Origin: an uncultured Prevotella sp.
GTDB taxonomy: Bacteria > Bacteroidota > Bacteroidia > Bacteroidales > Bacteroidaceae
Direction of reading: 5' to 3'
DNA length: 64,000 nt
Assembly (NCBI GenBank): GCA_905236455.1
Contig: CAJOPT010000128.1
Location: 62,001 to 126,000 of the forward strand
Part shown: piece by piece, positions 1 through 10,200 of the stretch
Numbering within the stretch: the stretch's first letter is position 1
Layout of the letters: the number at the start of each line of letters is the position of its first letter
The notes under the pieces: generated by a model
What the model saw: the letters and a program-made list of their open reading frames with translations, nothing else
The model's database searches: none
Told to the model about the DNA's origin: nothing
Program-made: the position numbers and the translations under genes

Positions 1-325
1 CTGCCATTACAAATGCGAAGAATGGTATTATTCCACGTAGTCCCTCAAGAAAATATGGATAATCCATCACTGTCAACTGGGTGAATACTATGGTGGAAGG
101 CGCAACGCCAAAGGTGACATCATCAGCTAATGAGTCAAGTTCTTTTCCTATTGGTGAGCTTACCCCTAACAAGCGTGCACTCATGCCGTCGAAGAAGTCG
201 AATACGGCACCTATGACAATCCATAACAATGCCATCTTCGGATTCTGGAAGAAGGCAAAGTAAGTAGCTATGCAACCTGAAATGAGATTACAGCATGTAA
301 TAGTGTTTGGAATGTGTTTCTTCAT
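1..325 (-). CDS. pssA: CDP-diacylglycerol--serine O-phosphatidyltransferase, C-terminus cut by window edge
   Basis: Joins CDP-diacylglycerol and serine to give phosphatidylserine at the inner membrane, the first step to phosphatidylethanolamine. The visible 108 residues start MKKHIPNTITCCNLISG and carry the CDP-alcohol phosphatidyltransferase signature around residues 43-73: DFFDGMSARLLG, then GKELDSLADD, which fits the D-G-x2-A-R-x8-G-x3-D-x3-D pattern. Hydrophobic stretches flank it. The start at 325 is the only ATG giving the family N-terminus. The rest of the gene lies before base 1. It begins 23 bases downstream of psd, which makes the next enzyme in the pathway, so the two are probably co-transcribed from the psd promoter. 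Confidence 0.9.
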   Translation of the reverse strand, partial: MKKHIPNTITCCNLISGCIATYFAFFQNPKMALLWIVIGAVFDFFDGMSARLLGVSSPIGKELDSLADDVTFGVAPSTIVFTQLTVMDYPYFLEGLRGIIPFFAFVMA

Positions 326-348
326 TTATGTTCTATGTATGCTTTAGG

Positions 349-1050
349 CTATCGCAGCTTGGCTATAATGGTCTGGTCGCCTGTAGTCGACTGTCCCATC
401 TTCACACATACTTCCGACCCTACAGGTAGGTAAACGTCTACACGCGAGCCGAGCTTAATGAAACCAAGATGCTCGTCAATATAACAATCCTCACCTTCCT
501 TGGCGTAAGTGACGATTCTGCGAGCTACTGCTCCGGCTATCTGTCGGCACAATATATCAACACCGTCAGGTGTGGTAATCATAATGTCTGCATGTTCATT
601 CTCTTCGCTCGCCTTTGGCAGCCAAGCTTTATGGTAGTTGCCGTTATGATGGCTGACAAGTTTCACCTGTCCGTCAACAGGAAACCAGTTGGCATGTACG
701 TTCCAAAGGCTCATGAAAATGCTTATCATTAACCGCCGGTCATGGAAATATTCATTTTCCTCAACCTCTTCTATCACAACAATACGCCCGTCAGCAGGTG
801 CTACGACAATATTGTCGGTGTCTTCAGATGGGAAATATCTTATAGGACAACGATAGAAATTTGTCACAATAGCATATATGGTGCCAAAGACAACCATGAA
901 AATCCAGAATGGAATCTTTGTCTCAAAGGCATACCATAATATCAATGCTATGACAACAAGACAGATACCTCCATATAGCAGAGTGTCGGTACCTTCTCTG
1001 TGTATCCTTATTTTCTTGAGTTTCTTAATTCTTTTACCCATGATAAGCAA
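349..1050 (-). CDS. psd: Phosphatidylserine decarboxylase (short, membrane-anchored type)
   Basis: Decarboxylates phosphatidylserine to phosphatidylethanolamine using a pyruvoyl group formed by self-cleavage. The protein is 233 aa from the first ATG; a second ATG nine bases in (1041, MGKRIKK) is an equally good start. Two hydrophobic segments lie at about residues 25-45 and 48-68. Near the C-terminus, [13 protein letters not shown] contains the Gly201-Ser202 pair where this family cleaves itself to form alpha and beta chains; the short bacterial/archaeal type uses GS where E. coli uses LGST. It is followed by pssA in the same direction, and a strong -33/-7 promoter lies just upstream, back to back with that of dnaE. 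Confidence 0.93.
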   Translation of the reverse strand: MLIMGKRIKKLKKIRIHREGTDTLLYGGICLVVIALILWYAFETKIPFWIFMVVFGTIYAIVTNFYRCPIRYFPSEDTDNIVVAPADGRIVVIEEVEENEYFHDRRLMISIFMSLWNVHANWFPVDGQVKLVSHHNGNYHKAWLPKASEENEHADIMITTPDGVDILCRQIAGAVARRIVTYAKEGEDCYIDEHLGFIKLGSRVDVYLPVGSEVCVKMGQSTTGDQTIIAKLR

Positions 1051-1063
1051 ATGGAATATTTCT

Positions 1064-1095
1064 GCAAAGGTAATTCTTTTTTACCATTTTACAAA
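1064..1095 (-). promoter_or_regulatory. Promoter of psd-pssA
   Basis: On the minus strand, TTTG (plus positions 1092-1095), 19 bases, then TACCTTTGC (1064-1072). This matches the Bacteroidetes primary-sigma consensus and lies 14 bases before the psd start. Confidence 0.75.
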
Positions 1096-1113
1096 ATTTT
1101 TGCGCTCATTCTT

Positions 1114-1144
1114 TTGCAATATCGGTATTATACATTAACTTTGC
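1114..1144 (+). promoter_or_regulatory. Promoter of dnaE
   Basis: TTG at 1114-1116, 19 bases, then TAACTTTGC at 1136-1144. The dnaE ATG is at 1151, only six bases after the -7 box, so the predicted transcript has almost no leader. Confidence 0.7.
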
Positions 1145-1150
1145 AGTATT

Positions 1151-4100
1151 ATGGAAGATTTTATACATCTGCATGTCCACACTTATTATTCTATATTGGA
1201 TGGTCAGTCACCTATAGGCAGGCTGGTAGACAAAGCTGTTGCCGACGGGATGAAAGGTATGGCAATAACCGATCACGGTGATATGTTCGGCGTAAAGGAG
1301 CTTTTTGATTATTGTAAAGGCGTAAACAAGAAACTGAAAGCAGAAGGAAAGGAGCCGTTTAAGCCTATCTTCGGATGTGAGATGTATGTGGCACGTCACG
1401 GTGACAAAACCAAGAAGGTTGACAAGAGTGATATGAGTGGCTACCATCTTATCGTCCTTGCTAAGAATAAACAAGGATATCATAACTTGGTGAAGCTGGT
1501 AAGCCGTGCCTGGGTTGACGGTTTCTACATGCGTCCCCGTACAGACCGCGCGGATTTAGAGAAATATCATGAAGGACTTATAGTCTGTTCTGCTTGTATA
1601 GCAGGAGAAGTACCCAAGAAAATACTCGCTGGTGATATCGCCGGTGCCCGTGAGGCTATTGAGTGGCATCAGCGTGTTTTTGGCGATGATTATTATTTGG
1701 AGCTCCAGCGGCATGAAGTTAAAGACCCTGCAATACGTGCGAACCGTGAGACCTTTCCTTTGCAGCAACAGGCTAATAAGGTTATAATTGAACTGGCGAA
1801 GGAATATGGAATCAAATTGGTATGTACCAATGACGCCCATTTTGTAGACAAGGAAAATGCCGAGGCTCATGACCATCTGCTATGTCTGGCTACATCCAAG
1901 GATTTGGATGACCCTACACGTATGCTATATTCCAAACAAGAGTGGTTTAAGACACGTGAGGAGATGAATGAGATTTTCTGCGATGTGCCGGAGGCTTTGT
2001 CAAATACTATTGAGGTGTTGGATAAGGTTGAGTTTTATGATATCAATCATGATCCTATCATGCCTTTCTTTCCTATTCCTGCGGAGTTCGGTACCGAAGA
2101 TGATATAAGGCGAAAGTATACTGATGAAGACCTCTATCGTGAGTTCACGTCAGACGAGCATGGTGAGAATCAATTGCCGGAAGATGAGGGAAAAAAGAAA
2201 ATAGAACATCTCGGAGGTATTGAGAAACTATACCGTATTAAGTTTGAGGCAGACTACCTTGCTAAACTGGCGTATGATGGTGCCCGTAAGCTATATGGTG
2301 ATCCTCTTTCAGAAGAAGTCCGTGAGCGTATTCTTTTTGAACTGCATATAATGAAGACGATGGGATTTCCCGGTTACTTCCTTATAGTTCAGGATTTTAT
2401 CAACTCAGCACGCAACCAGCTTGGAGTGATGGTTGGACCAGGACGTGGCTCTGCCGCCGGTTCGGTAGTGGCTTATTGTCTTGGTATTACTAAGATAGAT
2501 CCGATGAAGTACGATCTTCTGTTTGAGCGTTTCCTTAACCCCGACCGAATCTCACTTCCCGATATAGATACAGATTTTGATGATGACGGACGTGGAAAGG
2601 TCTTGCAGTGGGTTGAGGATAAGTATGGACATGAGAATTGCGCACATATTATTACCTATTCCAGTATGGCGACAAAGAATTCCATCAAGGATGTAGCCAG
2701 AGTGGAAAAGGTTCCTCTGGACATATCAAATGCTTGGTGTAAGGCTATTCCAGACAGACTTCCTGACGGGATGAAGATGAACCTCACAAATGCAATTAAA
2801 TGTACTCCTATATTGCAAGAGGCTGAAGTGTCTGCCGACATGCGTGAGCGGAATACCATAAAGTATGCGAAGATGTTGGAAGGTACCATACGCGGAACGG
2901 GTATCCATGCGTGCGGCTTTATTATATGTAGGGATCCTATTAGTGACTGGGTTCCTGTGTCTACAGCCGATGACCCCGACGAGAAGGGTAGGAAGGTGAA
3001 TTGTACACAGTATGACGGTCATGTCATAGAGGAAACCGGTCTCATCAAGATGGACTTCCTTGGCTTAAAGACATTGTCGGAGTTGAAAGAAGCCGTGGAA
3101 AACGTTCGTCTGTCTACCGGTAAGGTTGTAGATCTTGATACCATCCCAATTGATGATCCAAAGACCTATGAGCTATATCAGAAAGGGCAGACTGTCGGAA
3201 CGTTCCAGTTTGAGTCTTCCGGTATGCAGAATTATCTCCGTCAACTGCATCCTACAGTCTTTGAGGATCTTATTGCGATGAACGCGCTATATCGTCCCGG
3301 ACCTATGGACTATATTCCGGACTTTATTAAACGTAAGAACGACCCGTCGTTGGTGACATACGATATACCTTGTATGGAAAAGTACCTTAAGGATACGTAT
3401 GGTATTACAGTTTATCAGGAGCAGGTGATGTTGCTGTCTCGACAGCTCGCTAACTTCACACGTGGTCAGAGCGATGCCTTGCGAAAAGCTATGGGTAAGA
3501 AGAAAAAGGCTATTGTTGACCAGATGAAGCCAAAGTTTATAGAGGGCGGTAAGTCAAACGGACATGACCCGAAAGTGTTGGAGAAAATATGGGCAGACTG
3601 GGAGAAGTTCGCTTCTTATGCGTTTAATAAGAGTCATGCCACATGTTATTCATGGGTAGCATACCAGACGGCATATATGAAAGCCAACTATCCCGCAGAG
3701 TTCATGGCTGCCATCATGAGTCGGCGCAAAGACCAGATAACTGAAATCACGAAACTAATGGATGAGTGTCGTGCTTTGGGAATAGAGACGCTGGGACCAG
3801 ACGTGAATGAAAGCCGTATAAAGTTTACTGTTAACAAGAACGGTGCCATAAGGTTCGGACTTGCCGGAATAAAAGGTATGGGTGAAGGTCCGGCTAATGC
3901 GATTATATTAGAGCGTGAGAAGAATGGACCATATAAGGATATCTATGACTTCGCGCAGCGTGTTGACTTAAAGAGCGTTAACAGGAAAGCCTTTGAGAGT
4001 CTTGCGTATAGTGGTGGCTTTGACAGCTTTGGCTATATGAGGGAGCAGTTCTTTGCGCCGAGCGGTAAGGATGGAACATTCCTCGATACTATAGTAAGAT

Positions 4101-4870
4101 ACGGTTTCCTTTATCAGCAGGAACAGGCGCAGGCTCAGAATTCTCTTTTCGGCGGTACTGACGCAGTTGAGATAGCTCATCCCGCTATTCCTTCAGCAAA
4201 CAAATGGCCGTTGATAGAGAAGCTGAATAAAGAACGTGACCTTGTAGGTATCTATCTCTCTGCTCATCCTTTAGATGAGTATAGTGTCGTGCTTAACAAT
4301 ATGTGTAATACAAAATGCAGTGAGATTGCTCGTGATGCCGACAAGACAGAGCTGAGGAACCGTGAAGAGCTTACCTTCGGTGGAATTGTCACTAATGTTA
4401 CCGAGCGTTTCTCTCAAAAAACAGGAAAGCCCTTTGGCTTCATCACGATTGAAGACTTTGACGGTTCCGGTGAACTGCTTCTCTTTGGCAATGATTGGAC
4501 ACGCTGGAATGGATTGCTTAAGGAGAACTATTCTGTTTTTATTACCGCAAAATATACAGAACGTTATAAGAACAGCAAAATCTTTGACCTTTCTATAGAG
4601 AATGTTGAGCAGCTTTATGATGTAAAGAGGAAGAAGCTGGAGCGGCTTACTATTGTAGCCAACGAGAACAATCTTGATGACACTCTTGTGACAGAGTTGT
4701 TGTCAGTTATCGATGCTAATCCCGGCTATACGCAACTATATATCAAACTGAACTCAGCGGACGGGCAGAACTCAGTATTGCTGCATAGTAGTAAGAAAAC
4801 GTTGGATGTGGACAGAAAACTTATATCGTTTATAGAGAATCAGGAGCACCTTGATTATATTATCAATTAG
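1151..4870 (+). CDS. dnaE: DNA polymerase III subunit alpha
   Basis: Catalytic subunit of the replicative polymerase. 1239 aa, normal for the family. An N-terminal PHP domain opens with FIHLHVHTYYSILDG, which fixes the start because the family begins two or three residues earlier. The catalytic aspartates are in PDIDTDFDDD near residue 470. The helix-hairpin-helix region follows the polymerase core, and an OB-fold (FGGIVTNVTERFSQKTGKP) lies around residue 1075. The gene ends about 90 bases before trxA on the same strand. The promoter -7 box is six bases from the ATG, so the message may be leaderless. Confidence 0.97.
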   Translation: MEDFIHLHVHTYYSILDGQSPIGRLVDKAVADGMKGMAITDHGDMFGVKELFDYCKGVNKKLKAEGKEPFKPIFGCEMYVARHGDKTKKVDKSDMSGYHLIVLAKNKQGYHNLVKLVSRAWVDGFYMRPRTDRADLEKYHEGLIVCSACIAGEVPKKILAGDIAGAREAIEWHQRVFGDDYYLELQRHEVKDPAIRANRETFPLQQQANKVIIELAKEYGIKLVCTNDAHFVDKENAEAHDHLLCLATSKDLDDPTRMLYSKQEWFKTREEMNEIFCDVPEALSNTIEVLDKVEFYDINHDPIMPFFPIPAEFGTEDDIRRKYTDEDLYREFTSDEHGENQLPEDEGKKKIEHLGGIEKLYRIKFEADYLAKLAYDGARKLYGDPLSEEVRERILFELHIMKTMGFPGYFLIVQDFINSARNQLGVMVGPGRGSAAGSVVAYCLGITKIDPMKYDLLFERFLNPDRISLPDIDTDFDDDGRGKVLQWVEDKYGHENCAHIITYSSMATKNSIKDVARVEKVPLDISNAWCKAIPDRLPDGMKMNLTNAIKCTPILQEAEVSADMRERNTIKYAKMLEGTIRGTGIHACGFIICRDPISDWVPVSTADDPDEKGRKVNCTQYDGHVIEETGLIKMDFLGLKTLSELKEAVENVRLSTGKVVDLDTIPIDDPKTYELYQKGQTVGTFQFESSGMQNYLRQLHPTVFEDLIAMNALYRPGPMDYIPDFIKRKNDPSLVTYDIPCMEKYLKDTYGITVYQEQVMLLSRQLANFTRGQSDALRKAMGKKKKAIVDQMKPKFIEGGKSNGHDPKVLEKIWADWEKFASYAFNKSHATCYSWVAYQTAYMKANYPAEFMAAIMSRRKDQITEITKLMDECRALGIETLGPDVNESRIKFTVNKNGAIRFGLAGIKGMGEGPANAIILEREKNGPYKDIYDFAQRVDLKSVNRKAFESLAYSGGFDSFGYMREQFFAPSGKDGTFLDTIVRYGFLYQQEQAQAQNSLFGGTDAVEIAHPAIPSANKWPLIEKLNKERDLVGIYLSAHPLDEYSVVLNNMCNTKCSEIARDADKTELRNREELTFGGIVTNVTERFSQKTGKPFGFITIEDFDGSGELLLFGNDWTRWNGLLKENYSVFITAKYTERYKNSKIFDLSIENVEQLYDVKRKKLERLTIVANENNLDDTLVTELLSVIDANPGYTQLYIKLNSADGQNSVLLHSSKKTLDVDRKLISFIENQEHLDYIIN

Positions 4871-4958
4871 CTGAGACAAAGATACGAGATATTGGCATGG
4901 TGTTTGCATACATCTGTATAGTGGTAACTATTTATAATCATTAAAACATATAACAGAC

Positions 4959-5273
4959 ATGGAAGTAAAAATCACAAAGGAGAACTTTGAGACATTAAAG
5001 AATGGTGAGTTGCCGTTTGTTTTGGATTTGTGGGCAACATGGTGTGGACCATGCAGAATGGTTGGTCCTGTTATCTCAGAGCTCGCTAAGGACTATGACG
5101 GGAAGATTGTAGTAGGAAAGTGCGATGTAGATGAAAATGAGGAGATTGCCATGGAGCTTGGAGTGCGTAATATACCTACGATTCTCTTCTATAAGGGTGG
5201 ACAGGTGGTTGACAAGTTTGTCGGCGCAGCCCCCAAGAATGTGTTGGATGAGAAATTCAAGGCTTTATTATAA
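4959..5273 (+). CDS. trxA: Thioredoxin
   Basis: Small cytoplasmic disulfide reductase of 104 aa. The redox centre is W28-C-G-P-C32, and the cis-proline loop is seen in RNIPTILFY. It has no signal peptide or lipobox, so it is the classic cytosolic form rather than a TlpA-like secreted one. It follows dnaE by 88 bases and may be transcribed with it, though that gap could hold its own promoter; I see no clean TAnnTTTG box there. A hairpin after its stop separates it from the convergent tsaE. Confidence 0.95.
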   Translation: MEVKITKENFETLKNGELPFVLDLWATWCGPCRMVGPVISELAKDYDGKIVVGKCDVDENEEIAMELGVRNIPTILFYKGGQVVDKFVGAAPKNVLDEKFKALL

Positions 5274-5292
5274 TAAAGCACAATAATGAGCT

Positions 5293-5326
5293 TTAGAAGA
5301 CGACAGTCCTACTGCCGTCTTCTTTT
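5293..5326. terminator. Bidirectional terminator between trxA and tsaE
   Basis: Arms AGAAGACG (5295-5302) and CGTCTTCT (5316-5323), with a further CAG/CTG pairing inside, followed by T residues. The hairpin lies within the last codons of tsaE, so it doubles as coding sequence. Confidence 0.65.
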
Positions 5327-5703
5327 GTTGTTATGGTAACCTTGACGGTGTCTTCTGGTAATAGTTCATCAATCAGCTCAGGCCATTCCAGAAAACAGAG
5401 GTGTCCAGAATAGAAGTAGTCCTCATATCCCATGTCGTAGACCTCTTCAAGTCGTTTTATCCTATAGAAATCAAAATGGTAGACAGGAGAGCCGTTACCT
5501 GAAGTGTATTCATTTACAATTGCGAATGTCGGTGAGGTGATAGTATCTTCGACACCAAGTTCCTGACAAATAGCCTTTATGAAGGTGGTCTTTCCTGTTC
5601 CCATCTTACCATAAAAGGCGAATACTTTTCCTTTTCCCATATTGCCAATGAAGACTCTGGCGGCTTCATTGATCTTGCTAATATCTTGAATAATGATTTC
5701 CAT
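5293..5703 (-). CDS. tsaE: tRNA threonylcarbamoyladenosine biosynthesis ATPase TsaE
   Basis: ATPase partner of TsaD/TsaB in the last step of t6A37 modification of ANN-decoding tRNAs. 136 aa, the usual size for the YjeE family. Walker A is GKMGTGKTTF at about residues 32-41, and the C-terminal part has the family motif HFDFYRI followed by CFLEWPE. It is the last gene of the aroA-sprE-porX run, 15 bases after porX, and ends in a hairpin shared with trxA. The link with porX is positional only; nothing in the sequence ties t6A to secretion. Confidence 0.93.
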   Translation of the reverse strand: MEIIIQDISKINEAARVFIGNMGKGKVFAFYGKMGTGKTTFIKAICQELGVEDTITSPTFAIVNEYTSGNGSPVYHFDFYRIKRLEEVYDMGYEDYFYSGHLCFLEWPELIDELLPEDTVKVTITTKEDGSRTVVF

Positions 5704-5718
5704 ATAACAAAAATGGTA

Positions 5719-7272
5719 TTATCGTTTTCGTGAGCTTAATGTTACCAGTGGAATAAGCATCTCTTCCATTGAGATTCCGCCATGTTGGAACGTGTCCTTG
5801 TAATAGCTCACATAGTAGTTGTAATTGTTCGGATAGGCAAAGAATGCGTCACTGGTAGCGAAGACGTATGAGGTACTGAGGTTCGGTGATGGCAATTGGG
5901 CTTTTGCCGGGTCTTTAATTACAAATACCTCTTTGTCATTGTAGCTCAGGTTCTTTCCCAGCTTATACCGCAAGTTGGTGTTTGTGTTGCGGTCACCGAT
6001 AATCTTTATTGGTCTTGTGGCACGTATGGAGCCATGGTCAGTGGTGATGATTATTTTATAATCGGTCTGAGCCAGCATGCGCATTATATCTGCTAATAGG
6101 GAATGTCTAAACCAGCTGAGTGTAATACTACGGTATGCGCTTTCATTATTAGCAAGCTCACGTACCATTTTCATCTCTGTACGTGCGTGGGAGAGCATGT
6201 CAATGAAGTTTACCACCAAAACATTCAAGTCGTTTTGCTTTAGGTTGTTGAACTGTTGCCTGAACTTTTCTGCGCCTATGGAGTCATTAATCTTATGGTA
6301 GGAGAACTTATCATGCCTACGATACCTTTCAATCTGGGTACTGATGAGTGGTCCCTCATTGAGGTTCTTTCCCTCCTCTTCATCCTCGTCGACCCACAGT
6401 TCTGGAAACATCTTTGATATTTGTACTGGCATCAGGCCGCTGAAGATGGCATTGCGCGCATATTGGGTGGCAGTAGGTAGAATACTTAGGTAGATATCTT
6501 CGTCTATATCGAACAAGTCTCCTATCTCCTCGGATAGAACGCGCCATTGATCATACCTGAAGTTGTCGATTACAATCAGAAATACTTTCTCGCCATTGTT
6601 CAGCAAAGGGAATACTTTCTTCTTGAATATGTCTGGTGACATCATAGGACGTTCTGTCGTAGATGGTGATACCCAGTTCAGGTAGTTTTTCTTAATGAAT
6701 TTCGCAAACCCATTGTTGGCGTCTTCTTTCTGCATCTTCAGCATGTCGTTCATGCTGCTATCAGTATTACTCAGTTCCAATTCCCATCTGACGAGCCTCT
6801 TATAAACTTCTATCCAGTCTTTATAGTCCTGACAGTTCTGTATCTGAGTAGAGATATCCATGAAATTCTGTTGGTAACTGGTCTGGGTTACCTCGGTTAC
6901 AATCTCTCTCCTATGTATATTCTTCTTCAGTGTGAGAAGTATCTGATTCGGATTTACGGGTTTTATGAGATAATCGGCTATCTTTGACCCTATGGCTTGG
7001 TCCATGATGTCCTCCTCCTCGCTTTTTGTAACCATGACAATAGGGGTCGCAGGCTGAATGTCTTTGATTTTCTGTATTGTCTCTAAGCCACTTAAACCTG
7101 GCATCTGTTCATCAAGAAGGATAAGATCGAATGTCTGAGTGTCACACTGGTCGATAGCATCGCTACCATTTGTGACTGTAATAACATCATATCCTTTTTT
7201 CTTAAGGAACAATATCTGTGCAGTGAGAAGTTCTATCTCATCGTCAACCCATAATAATAGTCCGTTTCTCAT
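5719..7272 (-). CDS. porX: PorX: response regulator with PglZ phosphatase-like domain
   Basis: Response regulator that controls the type IX secretion system in Bacteroidetes, usually paired with the kinase PorY. 517 aa. The receiver domain (about 1-120) has the acidic pair D10-D11, the phospho-acceptor D54 in LLDEQMPG and the late lysine in YLIKPVNP. After a helical linker comes the PglZ domain of the alkaline phosphatase superfamily (about 200-515), with metal-ligand motifs LIVIDNFRYDQW and ITTDHGS. There is no DNA-binding domain, as expected for PorX. Family work describes metal-dependent hydrolysis of oligonucleotides by PglZ of PorX. It lies 24 bases after sprE, another T9SS gene. No porY, sigP or structural por genes are in this window. 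Confidence 0.93.
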   Translation of the reverse strand: MRNGLLLWVDDEIELLTAQILFLKKKGYDVITVTNGSDAIDQCDTQTFDLILLDEQMPGLSGLETIQKIKDIQPATPIVMVTKSEEEDIMDQAIGSKIADYLIKPVNPNQILLTLKKNIHRREIVTEVTQTSYQQNFMDISTQIQNCQDYKDWIEVYKRLVRWELELSNTDSSMNDMLKMQKEDANNGFAKFIKKNYLNWVSPSTTERPMMSPDIFKKKVFPLLNNGEKVFLIVIDNFRYDQWRVLSEEIGDLFDIDEDIYLSILPTATQYARNAIFSGLMPVQISKMFPELWVDEDEEEGKNLNEGPLISTQIERYRRHDKFSYHKINDSIGAEKFRQQFNNLKQNDLNVLVVNFIDMLSHARTEMKMVRELANNESAYRSITLSWFRHSLLADIMRMLAQTDYKIIITTDHGSIRATRPIKIIGDRNTNTNLRYKLGKNLSYNDKEVFVIKDPAKAQLPSPNLSTSYVFATSDAFFAYPNNYNYYVSYYKDTFQHGGISMEEMLIPLVTLSSRKR

Positions 7273-7296
7273 CTTTGTTTCTTTCCGTAATTGTTG

Positions 7297-10200
7297 TCAG
7301 AATCCTTCTAACTCGTAATATTCATCCTCAATATTGACATCTTGGGATTGAGGCTTCTTGGTATTATTGTTATCTATGCCAAAATCATCGAAGTAAATCT
7401 CAGTGTCATCAGTAGGTTGCTCTTGTACATTTGTACCGGGCTCGTCAGGTATCGTAATCGTCGGATCCTGTGGGGCAGTCTGCTGTTTCTCCTCCGGGAC
7501 TACATAGGTCCCCTCAACCTCTTCATTTACTATTGTCGCAGGCTCATCGATAGGGATGTCAGTGACTTGCTCATCAACAGGACTGATGTTCGCAGGCTCA
7601 TCGGCAGGGATGTCGGTGACTTGCTCGTCAACAGGAATGATGTTCGCAGGCTCATCAACAGGAATGATGTTCGCAGGCTCATCAACAGGAATGTCGGTGA
7701 CTTGCTCATTAGTAGGAATCTCCTCCTTTCTCTGTGGTTCTGAAGGGGTTTCTTGAACCGGTTCCTTGTCCTTGGAAATATCTTTCTCCGGATCTATCTT
7801 ATCTGGAGCATCTGTCGTTTGCGGCTCTTCAATGATTTCCTTGGTTGCGTCTTTCTCAGAAGCTTCTGTAGGAATCTCAGTAGTGACTTCTTCTTCCTTA
7901 GGAGTTACTGGTTCTTCTGTAGGAATGTCGAATCCCGCATCTTGAATAGACTCGTCTTGTTGTATAACGTCTATATCCTCTTTGGTAGGAGAAGCACTTT
8001 CTATTTCCTCCTTGATGTCACGCTCACGTGGAGTAGCCACCTCTGCAGGTTCCGACAAAAGATATCTTTGTGTTATCTTTAGAGGAACATAGTTTTCTGA
8101 ATAGAAGTCATCATAGTCCTGATAGCTAAACCGTGTTCTTAAAAGAGCATGGTTCTGGTCACTGATTATAATACCCTTGATTTGCTTGTCTTGGAGAATT
8201 GTGTTGTTTGTCCCGTCAAGCTGACGTGCATATTGGAATGCTTCATCATAGCTTCTGAAACCACTGAACTGCATCTCATGCAGGTCTCCAACTTCTTCTA
8301 TGTTTATTTCAAAGTTTCGCACTACAAAGTTTGTGAAGTTAAACTTTGCCATTTCAAAGAGCAGTTTGTTCTCAGAGATAGAGTCTGGGTGATAGACAAG
8401 TATGAACTTGTAATCTCCAAGGCGCTCCGCAGAAAACACTTGTGTCTTGATACTGTCACTGTCGTTGAGTACGGCAGATCTTCGTGACCATACATCGTCA
8501 AGGTCGAACTTGCCCCCATGCAGTCGTTTGCCGGCATTCACACCGTTGACAATCATACCTGCCATCTCGCTGATACGGCTTTGTGGGTATTTCTCCACAA
8601 CCTCTTTCATTGCCTTGACACAACTCTCGACATCACCGTCATTGAGCTTGCTTAGTCCGCCAATAAACAGGAACTTGTCACGGTTTGCACCCAATTGGAA
8701 CCTTGTGTCGGAAATGTGTACATTACCGGCAACCTCGTTATATCTGTTCTTCTTGAATGCCTCGTAAGTAGCAGCATACAAAGAGTCTTCTATTTGTATG
8801 CCGAATTTCGAGTTCTCCTTGAAGTACGGGTCTGTTAGGAGTGTAGTCCACTGACTTTCTGGGAACTTCTCTTTTAGCTTGTCAATGTATGAGTCTGCTA
8901 TATTTGGCTCATTCTTACGTGAATATAACAGGAACAGATGATAATATACATCATCCATTTTCTCGTAGTCTGGATAATTGTCTGTAAGCCGTCTCAGATG
9001 TTTCTCACTGAGCGGTATATTGTCGAGCTGATCCTTGAATATAACACCGGCATGGTGAAGTCCGTCTGTCAGTATCAGGTTACTTGCGGCAAGCTGCTCT
9101 TCTGTGAAAGGAATCTGCGCCAGATAGTATTCACGTTTGTGTGGGTCGTTTTGGGCACTATCGGCTATTTGTTCGAGAGAGTCTCGTTTAAGCTCTTCTC
9201 TCATGATGGAGTCACGTTGCTCTTCTGTAAGTTCTTCTCCAGCGTCAGAGCCAATATTGCCTACAACGGTTTTGTTTGCTCGTTGCCAGTTGTCAGCATT
9301 CTCGCGTTGTCCCCATTGTTTCTGGAATGTAGCTTTACCTTGGTTTACCGCCATCTGATTATAGAAATACCAGATGCTGCTTTGCTGTCCACCTGTTTGT
9401 GCTGATGCCGTATTAGACTGCTCGCTTTTACCCGAGATATTCATGTCAAGACCATTGTTGCCCTGTTGTTTGGCAGCTTCAGCCTCAGCTTGTTTCTTAC
9501 GCTCTTCTTTCTCTTTCTTCTTTAGAGCTTCTATCACACGGTCAATGGCAGCATTTCTCTCTTCCTCAGGCATTTTAGCCAAGAGCTGGAGGGAGTCCTG
9601 TAAATGAATGGCGTCGGTAAAAGGAACAAGTTCGTCAAGAATCTTTGAGCGGTCGGATAGTTGCTGGTAGTCTTTTCTGTCTTTGTCTAACAAACCGATA
9701 GCTTCGCCATAGCAACGTCGGGCATCACCGAATCTCTCCATCTTCCAGTACAAGTCACCAAGGTGTAAAAGTAGCACACCTTTCTCTATGCCGTTGCGTG
9801 TCGCTTTCTCATTTCCCATCTCGTAGGCAGAGATGGCTTTCATTGTGTCTCTTTCTGCCAGGTAAATGTTACCCATGGCATAATACACTTGGTCAAGGTA
9901 GTCTTTGTTGTTGTCGGATGCAGCCATGCGCTTTAGCTTGCCGATCATTTGTTTAGCATGACCGCCAGCCATGACCTCTGTCATGGCAATACGCGCATTG
10001 AACTCCAGTTCATATGACGGATTTTGGTGTATTACTTTCTTGAAAGCCTGATATGCTTCCTGCTTGTGCCCTAAGGCTGCTTGCAGCTGTCCCATAAGAT
10101 ACCATTCACGGGCTTTTTGCTTGCGTCTCATCTCATGTTTGATGACTTTACGCAGATAGGGGATAGCTTTGTCAAACTCACCGGTATGGATATAGTAATC

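Noticed and set aside
7342-7756. Plus-strand ORFs with repeated Ser/Gly/Met or Arg/Asn words
   Set aside because: They are shadows of the repeat tail of sprE on the other strand.
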